DNA of 28,741 nt from a virus, in the IMG/VR virus record IMGVR_UViG_3300046000_005653, positions 1-28,741 of that record, one strand, 5' to 3'. The position numbers were made by a program, and so were the translations under genes. Of the stretch, positions 8,319 to 16,421 are shown in pieces. Position 1 is the first letter of the stretch. Each line of letters opens with the position of its first letter. The notes beneath the pieces are model-generated. The model was given only the letters and a program-made list of their open reading frames with translations, had not been told where the DNA came from and did not search any database.

Positions 8319-8837
8319 ATGACCTCTCCCGTCGATCAGCTACTCTCAGCAATGGAAACCTTGCTGCTCAATGGGAGCGCAACCTACAATCTCCCGGCTA
8401 CATTCCCGGCTAATAGCGCCATCCAAGTATTTCGCAGTGATGCCCCTGTTTCCGCGCCATTGCCGCTTCTGGCGCTCTGCCAAGACGGTCCCTGCAAAGA
8501 GAGGCACCTGCAAGGCTCCGGCTTGTGGGAGATACCTGTTTCGGCTCGTTTGGTCTTGGATCGTAACGGAACCCTCGGAAATACCGCAGACCAGATCGAA
8601 ACATCCATCCGGTCCTTCTCGGACGACATGGAAGCAATCCTGACCATGCCACTCAGGATCAACGTCAACAATGAAGCCGCCGGATTTTCCACGCCAGAAC
8701 AACGCCTGACGACCGCGACAATCCAAGTCTGGGAGATCTACGACGTATCCGTTGAGGCTGATACGGAACTGGAAGGCGACCCGGTCTGCGAAGTGAAATT
8801 CACCGCCTTTTGCTGCCACAAAGGAAAAGTAATCTGA
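8319..8837 (+). CDS. Putative tail terminator / tail completion protein
   Basis: A 172-residue protein immediately before the tail-tube genes, the usual site of the tail terminator (gpU-like), which caps the tube and joins it to the head. The pattern fits: an N-terminal helix (PVDQLLSAMETLL), a beta region, a helix around QIETSIRSFSDDMEAILTM (residues 88-107), then a strand ending RLTTATIQVWEIYDVSVEAD. The assignment is by synteny and overall layout, not a recognised signature. The gene is separated by one base from the genes on both sides. Confidence 0.55.
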   Translation: MTSPVDQLLSAMETLLLNGSATYNLPATFPANSAIQVFRSDAPVSAPLPLLALCQDGPCKERHLQGSGLWEIPVSARLVLDRNGTLGNTADQIETSIRSFSDDMEAILTMPLRINVNNEAAGFSTPEQRLTTATIQVWEIYDVSVEADTELEGDPVCEVKFTAFCCHKGKVI

Positions 8838-8838
8838 T

Positions 8839-9852
8839 ATGCCTGCAATCTCTCCATTCCTTGTTCATGCTTCTGGTGACGGCGTTCGTATGTCGGATGT
8901 CGGATTAAAGGGAGATGAGGACTTCCTGCTGGTTCATAGCGTCGAGGATGCCGCAGAATACGGCAACGAGATTACCCGGTTTGGCATTACTGGCGAGAAG
9001 GTTTATCACTGCCTGCAAGATCCGAAGCTGACGTTCTCTTTCGATGCAGATTGCTTGGCATTTGAGGGGCTGGCAAATTGCCACCCAGGGCGAACCGTAA
9101 CTGCCGCAAGCATCAACAACCTAATCCCGAATGCTTTTGGTTGGGATGGTCCGAATCGGATTTATGTCTATCGTCGTCCTCGTCGTCGTCGGTCTGCTGC
9201 TGCGTTGGCTACGATCCAATTTGAGATCGAGGTAATGAATGCGGTCTTCCAGCATAATTACGACAATCCTAATGGTCTTGGTGGCGGGTTTCCGCTTACT
9301 TGGGTTGATCCGTCTACCATTCTGGTCAATTCAACCAATGCCTTTGTTCCCGCACCAAGCGTATTTGGCGCTACGATCTTCTGGCGCAGGCGCGGAACTA
9401 TCGACCGCACAGGTTTCTTTGACCCTTCAAATCTTCTCGGCATGGATGTTCGGGAGTTTTGCCAATCTTGGCCGGTCGGATCTGCTCAACCTGCTAATCT
9501 TACTCAATTCTTGGCAACGGTCGATACCCAACTTGATGAAGCCGGAAGCTCGATTATTGAGGTGTTTGACGTAAGGACCGGAACGCATTGGATTAATGAT
9601 GAACAAGGCAATAAACTACCAACGCTACTTGCCAACGGAACTAATCCAATCGACACGCAAGTCTTCCCAAATATTGCCTGCCGCTGGGCTGCTGTATGGA
9701 GATATACCGGAGGAACTGAACACGTTTCCGCAGACTACTTTGGGTCTGAAGCTGACCTTGCTGCTTTCCGCCTATCTCATCCAGACAACGCAACACTGAC
9801 GCTGGCTGGACTCTACGATATGAAGAAGTCAATGACGGCTTTGGCTCCTTGA
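8839..9852 (+). CDS. Large tail-tube-like protein with Arg-rich linker
   Basis: A 337-residue protein whose first about 90 residues resemble the next gene's product: both start AISP(F/Y)xVH, and DPKLTFSFDADCLAFEGLAN followed by CHPGR aligns with TPKYTLTFGAKVMARTAGIT followed by NAHPGT. A striking RRPRRRR run (residues 112-118), coded by a CGT-repeat tract at 9172-9192, separates this part from a longer C-terminal region with many aromatic and Asn/Gly residues. It may be an extended tube protein, a decorated tube subunit or a specialised tube end. No sheath-like features are seen. The virion tail role is fairly sure, the exact one is not. Confidence 0.6.
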   Translation: MPAISPFLVHASGDGVRMSDVGLKGDEDFLLVHSVEDAAEYGNEITRFGITGEKVYHCLQDPKLTFSFDADCLAFEGLANCHPGRTVTAASINNLIPNAFGWDGPNRIYVYRRPRRRRSAAALATIQFEIEVMNAVFQHNYDNPNGLGGGFPLTWVDPSTILVNSTNAFVPAPSVFGATIFWRRRGTIDRTGFFDPSNLLGMDVREFCQSWPVGSAQPANLTQFLATVDTQLDEAGSSIIEVFDVRTGTHWINDEQGNKLPTLLANGTNPIDTQVFPNIACRWAAVWRYTGGTEHVSADYFGSEADLAAFRLSHPDNATLTLAGLYDMKKSMTALAP

Positions 9853-9870
9853 CATCTTCGCCATGGGAAC

Positions 9871-10314
9871 ATGGCTATTTCTCCATACTACGTCCACTCA
9901 ACAAGCACGGTTGACGCACAGATTGGTCTTTCCGCTGACCTTACCGGGATGCTGATTGATTCCTGCTCTGCTTCTGCTGAACGCGATGAGGTTGAGCATC
10001 AAAACTTTGCCGCAGTTGCAACCGTCAACATTGCCCGGACTCCGAAATACACCCTGACCTTTGGTGCAAAAGTAATGGCCCGAACTGCCGGAATTACAAA
10101 CGCTCACCCAGGCACCCAGATTGCCCGATCCACTATTGCTCAATTCCGCACCGGAACCAATCACGGATTTGAAACCAATCAGGGTTGGTGGATGCTCGGT
10201 AACGTCACGCATACTCAGCCGCGTGGAGATTTGGACGAGATCAACTTCCCGGTTCGCATTCTTGGATTCCCCACTAACGCCGCTGGCGATTTGATCGTTT
10301 CGAATCCTGCTTAA
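9871..10314 (+). CDS. Major tail tube protein candidate
   Basis: A 147-residue beta-rich protein ahead of the tail chaperone and tape measure genes, the normal position of the tail tube monomer that stacks in rings around the tape measure. Size and composition fit. The segment YTLTFGAKVMA (about 58-68) and the C-terminal INFPVRILGFPTNA resemble tube-domain strands. It is closed by its own terminator (10346-10380), as expected for a highly produced structural protein. The N-terminal 90 residues are similar to the preceding larger protein, implying duplication. Confidence 0.65.
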   Translation: MAISPYYVHSTSTVDAQIGLSADLTGMLIDSCSASAERDEVEHQNFAAVATVNIARTPKYTLTFGAKVMARTAGITNAHPGTQIARSTIAQFRTGTNHGFETNQGWWMLGNVTHTQPRGDLDEINFPVRILGFPTNAAGDLIVSNPA

Positions 10315-10345
10315 TTTGTCTCAGTTGGTTTGGTGTTCATAGTCG

Positions 10346-10380
10346 GGGGCAGGTCATACGTGACCTGCCCCTAGTCGTTT
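10346..10380 (+). terminator. Intrinsic terminator after tail tube gene
   Basis: A perfect 11-bp stem, GGGGCAGGTCA (10346-10356) with TGACCTGCCCC (10361-10371), closes a TACG tetraloop and is followed by TAGTCGTTTCTT. The T-run is interrupted, so partial termination is likely and the downstream chaperone and tape measure genes would be read at a lower level. Confidence 0.78.
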
Positions 10381-10400
10381 CTTGACGCAGGCGCATTTAG

Positions 10401-11207
10401 ATGATCGCTGAGACTTGGATTCCAATCGATAACGACCCGCTTTTACCCGCCGCCCTTGCCTCGCTTGGATTCGCCGTAAAGCCAAACGTCCACCTCCATC
10501 CAGATGCGCCAACCATGGCCGCGCATAAGGTTGTGACTTGGATGATCGCCCCAGCGTCTCAAGATGGCCTGCACGACGGCAAGCAGCTTGTTCCGGCATG
10601 GACGGGAGGGCATCTGATTAAAGCCTCGCCAGCGCATCCCCTAATCGCTGGAATGCTTGCCCTCAAGACTAGGCAAGTCTTAGCCGATTGGAAAAAGGGA
10701 ATCCACGGGATGCCGCATATCGTGATCGTAACCGGCACCAAATTTGCCCGCGCCATGCCTCCATCCGGTCGCAGCCAAAACGCCGACATCTCGCATCATC
10801 TAATCGGAGCAGTTGAGCAGATGACCCTCGACCATGCCGCCGCTGCAATCACCTGCGGACACGGCATCACCGCTATTGCCAACCAAGGATGTTTCATTAC
10901 TTCTCGCGGGGCATTCAGTATGATCGTTCCCGCCGCAACCCTTGCCGCCGCAGCCGCATCCGTCGAACGCAATCCGTCCGTATCCGCCACTGCCAAAATC
11001 GGAGACTACGGACCCGGAGATCACCCGTTCTTGTATGGTCTCGCCGCAATCCAGCAGGCTCGGGCGCTCGGGATCGTAGCCGCCCAGAAAGATCCAACCA
11101 TGCACCTGAATAGCCGCAGTGGTGGCAAAGTGGCGCTTGTCTCGCAGTCTATCATGGAAGGAAACAGCACCTTCAAAGAACACGTTCACAAACACCTAAG
11201 ACAATGA
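10401..11207 (+). CDS. Hypothetical tail-region protein
   Basis: A 268-residue protein between tail tube and tail assembly chaperone, an extra gene compared with lambda. It is alanine- and histidine-rich, with several small hydrophobic blocks (MPHIVIVTGTKFA, AIANQGCFITSRGAFSMIV, then an Ala run about 175-190). No signal peptide or catalytic motif is evident. The ATGA overlap with the chaperone gene (11204-11207) indicates translational coupling and suggests a tail assembly or minor virion role. I do not recognise the family. Confidence 0.65.
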   Translation: MIAETWIPIDNDPLLPAALASLGFAVKPNVHLHPDAPTMAAHKVVTWMIAPASQDGLHDGKQLVPAWTGGHLIKASPAHPLIAGMLALKTRQVLADWKKGIHGMPHIVIVTGTKFARAMPPSGRSQNADISHHLIGAVEQMTLDHAAAAITCGHGITAIANQGCFITSRGAFSMIVPAATLAAAAASVERNPSVSATAKIGDYGPGDHPFLYGLAAIQQARALGIVAAQKDPTMHLNSRSGGKVALVSQSIMEGNSTFKEHVHKHLRQ

Positions 11208-11707
11208 CCGAATTACCAACACTCCCTACTCTCGACTTCTCCAACGAGGAAGCATTACAAGTTTCCGCAGATACCCGTGCGGCAGTGGCCTTGCAGGCGG
11301 CGGATAGCCCAATGTATTTTAAGGGCATGGCATTGAAGCTGACGATCAGTATCAAGAGCCTGTTCTTCATGCTGCAACGGCTCGACGGTATTGCTGACAA
11401 CGCGGGAGACCGGCACGAACGGGATGCGGTGATTTTGCTTTATCTCGCCAGCCAACCCGCTTCTAGTTGGTCTGAGCCGCAGAAAGTTGGAAAACACTTG
11501 CTCCAGCCTCTCCGTAGTCGTCCGTCTGATTGGTTGGCAGCAATCGATGAATGGGCGGATAAGACTCTGTCCTGCTCCGATATCTTTGATGCCTGCATGG
11601 TCGTCGATCAACTTTGGGATCTGCATCATGCAACTCGTCCAGCCATCGATAACCCGGAGTCAGAAACGGCAGTGGGAAACGGAATGCCGATCCAGCCTGG
11701 GAAATAA
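11204..11707 (+). CDS. Tail assembly chaperone, short form (gpG-like)
   Basis: A 167-residue helical, acidic protein directly before the tape measure gene. In lambda and most siphoviruses and myoviruses this position holds the chaperone that coats the tape measure during tail assembly. Near the 3' end the zero frame reads GTG GGA AAC across the heptamer GGGAAAC (11674-11680), a canonical X-XXY-YYZ slippery site nine codons before the stop. A -1 slip enters an open frame running to 11940. The ATGA start overlaps the previous stop. Sequence similarity to known G proteins is not obvious by eye, so the call rests on synteny plus the slippery site. Confidence 0.75.
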   Translation: MTELPTLPTLDFSNEEALQVSADTRAAVALQAADSPMYFKGMALKLTISIKSLFFMLQRLDGIADNAGDRHERDAVILLYLASQPASSWSEPQKVGKHLLQPLRSRPSDWLAAIDEWADKTLSCSDIFDACMVVDQLWDLHHATRPAIDNPESETAVGNGMPIQPGK

Positions 11708-11940
11708 GGATGGTGGCGGCAATCCTTCCGATTAGCGGAGGAACAGAGAAGGAGATCCGCGAGGAGATGCCATTGGCGCGGGCCTATGCTCATTTCCATC
11801 TGTCCCTGACCAAGCTGGGTCATGATGTGCAGTGGCCAGCCGTAATATCGGCTCGTCGGAGCCTGTCCGCAACATGGATGCAGGACATGATCAAGACCGC
11901 AACGGAAGCTCCAATGACCGGCGTCTGTCACCTTGACTGA
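11204..11940 (+). CDS. Tail assembly chaperone, -1 frameshift product (gpGT-like)
   Basis: Inferred fusion of 245 residues: codons from 11204 through 11680 in frame, then a -1 slip at GGGAAAC (11674-11680) and continuation through CGG AAT GCC to the TGA at 11938-11940. The -1 frame is open from 11653, so the slip falls inside the overlap. The T-like extension (86 residues) contains the helical block EMPLARAYAHFHLSLTKLGH, like domains that bind the tube protein or tape measure. Lambda makes gpG and gpGT in the same way with GGGAAAG. An internal ATG at 11710 could instead start a separate 76-residue protein, but its placement, overlap and the slippery site favour frameshifting. Confidence 0.72.
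11674..11680 (+). promoter_or_regulatory. Programmed -1 frameshift slippery site GGGAAAC
   Basis: The heptamer is in the correct register (G GGA AAC in zero frame), with GGG AAA re-pairing in the -1 frame. A weak 6-bp stem (AAGGAT 11706-11711 with ATCCTT 11722-11727) lies 25 bases downstream, further than usual for a stimulator, so I do not rely on it. Confidence 0.72.
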
Positions 11941-11955
11941 CCCGCCCTAAAACCG

Positions 11956-13725
11956 ATGGCAACCCGCAAGTCCAGTATTACCGCCCAACTCACACTGGCG
12001 GGGCAAGCTCAGTTCAAATCTGGCCTGAGCCAGATCGGAATGGAGGCGAACAAGCTCGGCAAAACGCTGCGGGAAATGAAGCCCATCACGTTTGATGGCG
12101 GGGCGAATCAGGCGAAGAAAGCATGGGCGCTGACTGAAGAGCATCAGAGGGCGCATCATCGAGTCTTGGAGCGGCAGGCCAAGATAAATAAAGGCCGCAT
12201 GGATGCCCTTGGGCTGGGCGGCATGGGAGGAACCGGAAGCACTCGCGCAAAGGGAGGCGGGGGCGGTAGTTCGTATGGTCTAGGGGTCGGTTACAATGCG
12301 GTTCAGGATTTGGTTCAGGGCGGGCCTGCGGCTATCGCAAACAACATCCCGCAGATTGTTGATATGGTCTCCAAGTCGCCAAAGCTGCAAAAAGGGCTTG
12401 CTGGTGCAGCGGCGGTTGCGTCCCTTGGCTATGGCATCAAAGAGGTAATGGATGCTTACCAAAAGCACGGAAGTGTTGTTGCTGAGAGCGCACGCATGGC
12501 GGAGGGCCGGGGAATGGTGCGAAACCAATTCCAAGCAATTGAGCAAGGAAATAGAGTCGCCGAAGCTCAAATTACGGGAGCTTCTCAGGCAAAAAGGATC
12601 GCGGAAATCGACACTTATTCCCGCAAAGTCCGCAACGCAGACAACCAAGAGCATCAAGCCTCCCTTCGTAAAATGGGAATGCTGGAGACTCTTAGGCTTG
12701 AGAAGATCTCGACCGGGACCGATGAGGTTAAAGTCATCAAAGAGACAGCGGCAAGCCAAATTGCTTTTATAGACAATCAGACCAAGATTGAGGAGAGTTA
12801 CTCCAATACGGCAATGCGCTTGGCGGAAGAGCGCAAGACGCAAGCTATCCAATTGGCAAAAGAAGCAGAAGCCGAACTATTTGCCATTCAGCAAGGTAAT
12901 CGCAGAGCAGGAACATCAGCATCCGATGAAGAGCTTGTTCGTCAGGCTGAATTGGAGAAGACTGCGCCAGCAATGCAGGCGAGGGCAGATGCCGCAAAGC
13001 AGGAATATGACGCGGCGGTTGCTCGCGTGACTGCGGCAAAGGAGGAAAGAGAAACCGCCAAAATTACCAAGGATCTAATCAAGCTCAAGGAGGAGTCCGA
13101 CCTAAAGAGCGCAAGAGCGGCAGAAACCGCCGCAAACAACCAACGCGAACTCACTCGTTACCAAACTCGCGTAAATTCCATCCAAGAAGAAGGGCGCAGG
13201 CAATACGACCGTGAGCAGGAAGAAAAGACCCGCACTGAAACCACCAAGGATTTAACTGAGCGGGAAAAGATGTCCAAGATGTCTCCTCGCGCCCTGTCCA
13301 AGTATCAGGAAGGAAAGCGAATCAAGGCAAGCGAGGAGGAATTTATTAAGCAAGGGTTTTCGCCTGTTGAAGCGGAAAAGATGGCAAACCGGGAAAATCA
13401 ACTTTCTAAGGACACTGATCCGTCTCGTCCAAAGCGCATTCGAGGGGCTGGCTATGCTGGCGGAAGAGGCGAGGCTATGGGTGGGCTTGGTAGCGCAACA
13501 TACGGAGCTTTAGAGGATCTGGAAGCAATGCAGCCCGCCGCAAGCAAAGACCGAAAAACCATCAAAGGAGCCGGAGCCAAAGAAAAGAAATCCGGCAGCA
13601 ATGACGGACCGGATAATCTTTATCAGGTTATGGCAAAAGGATTCGCGGATGTGGTGAAGTCGATTCGTGAAACCGGCCCGAACGCAACCGAGCGAGGGAA
13701 ACCAACCAGTAGCACAAAAGGATAA
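11956..13725 (+). CDS. Tail tape measure protein
   Basis: A 589-residue, strongly helical, Lys/Glu/Ala/Gln-rich protein right after the chaperone pair. Residues 1-40 (TAQLTLAGQAQFKSGLSQIG) are typical of tape measure N-termini, a Gly-rich linker covers about 86-110, a mildly hydrophobic segment about 120-165 (AAAVASLGYGIKEVMDAY) may be the membrane-active part, and long coiled-coil stretches run from about 215 to 440. A low-complexity Gly/Lys C-terminus follows. It is short for this family. At about 0.15 nm per residue it would measure a tail near 90 nm (inference). No peptidase or lytic transglycosylase domain is seen. Confidence 0.85.
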   Translation: MATRKSSITAQLTLAGQAQFKSGLSQIGMEANKLGKTLREMKPITFDGGANQAKKAWALTEEHQRAHHRVLERQAKINKGRMDALGLGGMGGTGSTRAKGGGGGSSYGLGVGYNAVQDLVQGGPAAIANNIPQIVDMVSKSPKLQKGLAGAAAVASLGYGIKEVMDAYQKHGSVVAESARMAEGRGMVRNQFQAIEQGNRVAEAQITGASQAKRIAEIDTYSRKVRNADNQEHQASLRKMGMLETLRLEKISTGTDEVKVIKETAASQIAFIDNQTKIEESYSNTAMRLAEERKTQAIQLAKEAEAELFAIQQGNRRAGTSASDEELVRQAELEKTAPAMQARADAAKQEYDAAVARVTAAKEERETAKITKDLIKLKEESDLKSARAAETAANNQRELTRYQTRVNSIQEEGRRQYDREQEEKTRTETTKDLTEREKMSKMSPRALSKYQEGKRIKASEEEFIKQGFSPVEAEKMANRENQLSKDTDPSRPKRIRGAGYAGGRGEAMGGLGSATYGALEDLEAMQPAASKDRKTIKGAGAKEKKSGSNDGPDNLYQVMAKGFADVVKSIRETGPNATERGKPTSSTKG

Positions 13726-13731
13726 ACGACA

Positions 13732-14394
13732 ATGGCTGGAGCTGATAATACCATAATCTTAAAGAAACCAGGCTCGCGTGAAGCTATGTCGCCCGGCATT
13801 GTGTCCATTATAGATGCGTCTGGATTCGACACGGTTACCGCACGCTTCATTGAGCAAACCACAGCAGCGGCAGTAACCTCAAAATACAAACCCGGCGGGT
13901 CTAGTGGTGATTTAGATTGCCCAATAAAAAACGGAAATATGGTGTTAATGGGAGTAAGCGATACCGCTGATCTTCCGGGTAATTGCTGCGAATATACGGT
14001 TACTTGGCGCGGATTGCTTACGACTCTTCCAGAAAGAAACACCCAAGTGACAGAAACCCGCAGCGTAAGAGAAAGGCTTTTTGATAATATTTCTGGAATT
14101 CCATCAGTTCCCGGATATGTAAAATGCAGGCTTTTAGAATTACAGGGAGGCTTGACGGTTCGATCAATTGTCACACAAGAACCAAAACCGCCAGACGCAA
14201 AAGAAGCAAATACGCAATCCCCGGTGCAAGGCATAAACGCTCCATCGAGGGGGTATAAAGTGGTTAATGCAGTAGAAACCCATTGCTACCCGCACGGTTG
14301 GATCTGCTACTCATGGCAATCTGAGCAACCAATTCCAGGCATCTGGTTTGTCACCGCTGAATACAAATACGAATACCCAACCTCTTCCGGCTAA
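13732..14394 (+). CDS. Hypothetical tail-tip region protein
   Basis: A 220-residue protein directly after the tape measure gene, where distal tail proteins usually lie. It has alternating beta-like strands and several cysteines (DLDCPIKNG, GNCCEYTVTWRG, VKCRLLE, THCYPHGWICYSW), more than its neighbours. The C-terminal part is aromatic-rich (WICYSWQSEQPIPGIWFVTA). I recognise no family. A distal tail or baseplate role is inferred from position only. Confidence 0.65.
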   Translation: MAGADNTIILKKPGSREAMSPGIVSIIDASGFDTVTARFIEQTTAAAVTSKYKPGGSSGDLDCPIKNGNMVLMGVSDTADLPGNCCEYTVTWRGLLTTLPERNTQVTETRSVRERLFDNISGIPSVPGYVKCRLLELQGGLTVRSIVTQEPKPPDAKEANTQSPVQGINAPSRGYKVVNAVETHCYPHGWICYSWQSEQPIPGIWFVTAEYKYEYPTSSG

Positions 14395-14397
14395 ACC

Positions 14398-15357
14398 ATG
14401 ACAACCAACTTTTCCACCAACACAAGGCTTACAATCACTCCGACACTGGACGTATCCAGTTCAGCCACATTCGGTCTGGCCGGAAACCTGTCCGTCGAGA
14501 CCAGCGCAGAGGGAGACGAGGCATTCTTCGTGCGGACGTTTTATCCTGAGTTTGTGAACTATGCCCCCGGAAGCGGAGGTGACGATTCCTTTAAGTTTGG
14601 CGAATTTCCCGGCTTCTCAGACTATGGAGACACGACAACTCCGGTAAAAGACTGGAATGGAAACTCTCTGTCACTGGATACACTCAAGGCGATTATAATT
14701 GAGGTAAAGCCGATTAGTGCCTTTCAGGGGACTGCCGCGAGCGGAGTGCTTAGTTTTGCAACCCATCCAGCCAACGGGGACACTGTAACGATTGGCGCAA
14801 CTACCTACACGTTTAGGACTTCTCCGACCGTTGCATACGATGTTGTTTTAGGCGCAAACAAAGCCGCCGCAATTACTAATTTAGATGCGGCTATCCTTGC
14901 CAACGGATCTGCTCCAACCAATTACAACACTGGAACTCTTGCCAACCCATTAATCGGAACCTCAGTAATCTCAGGAGACACAATCGTCGTAACCGCAGCT
15001 AGAACCGGACTGGCTGGAAACCTGATCGCCACCACAAGATATTCCCCGTCAAACCATATGACTTGGGCCGCAGCAACCCTGACCGGCGGTGAAGACGTAA
15101 CCCAGCCAGCAGTAGCCAGAACACTGGAAGGAACGGTCAAAATCACACTTGCCTCTGCCCTTCTACCCGGAGCCGGGTCAAGCCTGATCTACACAGTTTC
15201 AACCCCATCACTCCTGACTTTTGCCGTCCCCGAAGGATGGGTTCCTGACCCGGCTGGAATGATCAACATCCAATTCAACTCGACCGGCCCCGCCCCACTC
15301 ACCGACAAAGACGTTAACGCAGTTGTCACCGTAGCCCTTATTGGGTCATCCACATAA
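14398..15357 (+). CDS. Virion protein with inserted Ig-like phage domain
   Basis: A 319-residue beta-rich protein. Residues about 112-233 form a recognisable domain often spliced into phage virion proteins: GVLSFATHPANGDTVTIGAT leading to TTYTFRT, then an Ala-rich helix (NKAAAITNLDAAILANGS), SGDTIVVTAARTGLAGNLIA and a closing TWAAATLTGGED. The flanking parts (residues 1-111 and 234-319) look like two halves of one beta domain (LKAIIIEVKPIS and TLEGTVKITLASALL), so the domain seems inserted between strands. It may be a surface-binding decoration. The overall role in the tail is inferred. Confidence 0.68.
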   Translation: MTTNFSTNTRLTITPTLDVSSSATFGLAGNLSVETSAEGDEAFFVRTFYPEFVNYAPGSGGDDSFKFGEFPGFSDYGDTTTPVKDWNGNSLSLDTLKAIIIEVKPISAFQGTAASGVLSFATHPANGDTVTIGATTYTFRTSPTVAYDVVLGANKAAAITNLDAAILANGSAPTNYNTGTLANPLIGTSVISGDTIVVTAARTGLAGNLIATTRYSPSNHMTWAAATLTGGEDVTQPAVARTLEGTVKITLASALLPGAGSSLIYTVSTPSLLTFAVPEGWVPDPAGMINIQFNSTGPAPLTDKDVNAVVTVALIGSST

Positions 15358-15361
15358 TCCC

Positions 15362-15865
15362 ATGGAAACACAAACCACACTTGAGGCCAATCTGAGCCTG
15401 TCCGTAAATTACAACGGAGTAAGTCCAATCGGAGGCGGGAGGATGTCATTCTCGCCGAACCACTTAAAGCGCGTTACGTCAGAAGGCGGCAACACGTTCG
15501 TAAAGCGAATCTTGTTTTCTGATCTGATCACGGACGGTTCCCAGAAAAAGTTTAAGATGCTTTTTCAGTCGGCTGGAGTAACCGACCATTCCGGCGTAAC
15601 TTTGACGAATCCAGCAGGGGAAAACATTATATTTGTAGACACCGGGACTTTCTTTTACCTAAAGCCAAATGTAAGTGTAAATGTCGTTTCGGACTTTTTT
15701 GGGTTTTATGTAGATGCCAATGGAGCGCTTATGCTTGATTACAATTTTGTAATGAATGAACCGGCTCCGGGCGGGGCATTCCTTACGCTGACTTGGAATA
15801 CTTCCGCAATAACTGCCATCGGAAACGCCAACTTCTACTGCGACTTAATTCTTGCCTTCTACTGA
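15362..15865 (+). CDS. Hypothetical beta-rich virion protein
   Basis: A 167-residue protein starting at ATG 15362, five bases after the previous stop. It is dominated by beta-like strands rich in Phe, Asn and Val (FKMLFQSAGVT, FVDTGTFFYLKPNVSVNVVS, LMLDYNFVMNEP). It contains no Cys until near the end and no signal peptide. Placement among tail genes suggests a structural component of the tail tip or fibre network. I do not recognise the family. Confidence 0.62.
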   Translation: METQTTLEANLSLSVNYNGVSPIGGGRMSFSPNHLKRVTSEGGNTFVKRILFSDLITDGSQKKFKMLFQSAGVTDHSGVTLTNPAGENIIFVDTGTFFYLKPNVSVNVVSDFFGFYVDANGALMLDYNFVMNEPAPGGAFLTLTWNTSAITAIGNANFYCDLILAFY

Positions 15866-15866
15866 T

Positions 15867-16409
15867 ATGTTCGTAAACAAAATCACCGCATCAGTTTCAG
15901 TTGGATCATCACTCAACAGCACGGACGCAGGGGTGCAGGGAGCTATTGATACCTTGATTGATCAAGACCTGACCTACTTGCCTCTGGATGAGTTTTACTC
16001 GTTCGTCGTAACTGGCGAGGCTCTAGTTTCCACAACTCTTGCCGCATTCCCCAACGTGACCCGTAATGGCGTTGCGCTTAAAGGAGACGATAAAAACAAC
16101 CTCCTGCTCAACTCCATCCACGGCTACATCCTCAAGGTCATCCCAACCCCAGGCCTGACAGCAACCGGCCATGTCCGTATCAACATCACCGAAATGGGAA
16201 CGCTGGCGGATGGGGGTGCAAGCAATCACTTTCTGACTTCCGGCGACTCCCTCGTAGTCATGACAAACAAAGGCTGGCCCGCCCGCAACAATACTTCCAT
16301 CGTCATTACTGAAGTGGACACACTTACAAATTGTAAAGTAGCGTTTGCCATCTTTGGCGCATCGACCGCAACCGCAACCGGATACGGAAGCGGCATCAGT
16401 GACGGCTAA
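15867..16409 (+). CDS. Hypothetical virion protein
   Basis: A 180-residue beta-rich protein starting at ATG 15867, one base after the previous stop codon. It has Thr/Ser/Asn-rich strands (ASVSVGSSLNSTDAGVQGAI, HGYILKVIPTPGLTATGHVR) and a Gly/Ala/Thr-rich C-terminus (ASTATATGYGSGISDG). The tight spacing with the preceding beta proteins suggests they act together in the tail. No family is recognised. Confidence 0.62.
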   Translation: MFVNKITASVSVGSSLNSTDAGVQGAIDTLIDQDLTYLPLDEFYSFVVTGEALVSTTLAAFPNVTRNGVALKGDDKNNLLLNSIHGYILKVIPTPGLTATGHVRINITEMGTLADGGASNHFLTSGDSLVVMTNKGWPARNNTSIVITEVDTLTNCKVAFAIFGASTATATGYGSGISDG

Positions 16410-16421
16410 TAAATAACTACC

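Noticed and set aside
11706-11727. Stem downstream of the slippery site as a frameshift stimulator
   Set aside because: Only six pairs and 25 bases away, farther than the usual 5-9 base spacing.
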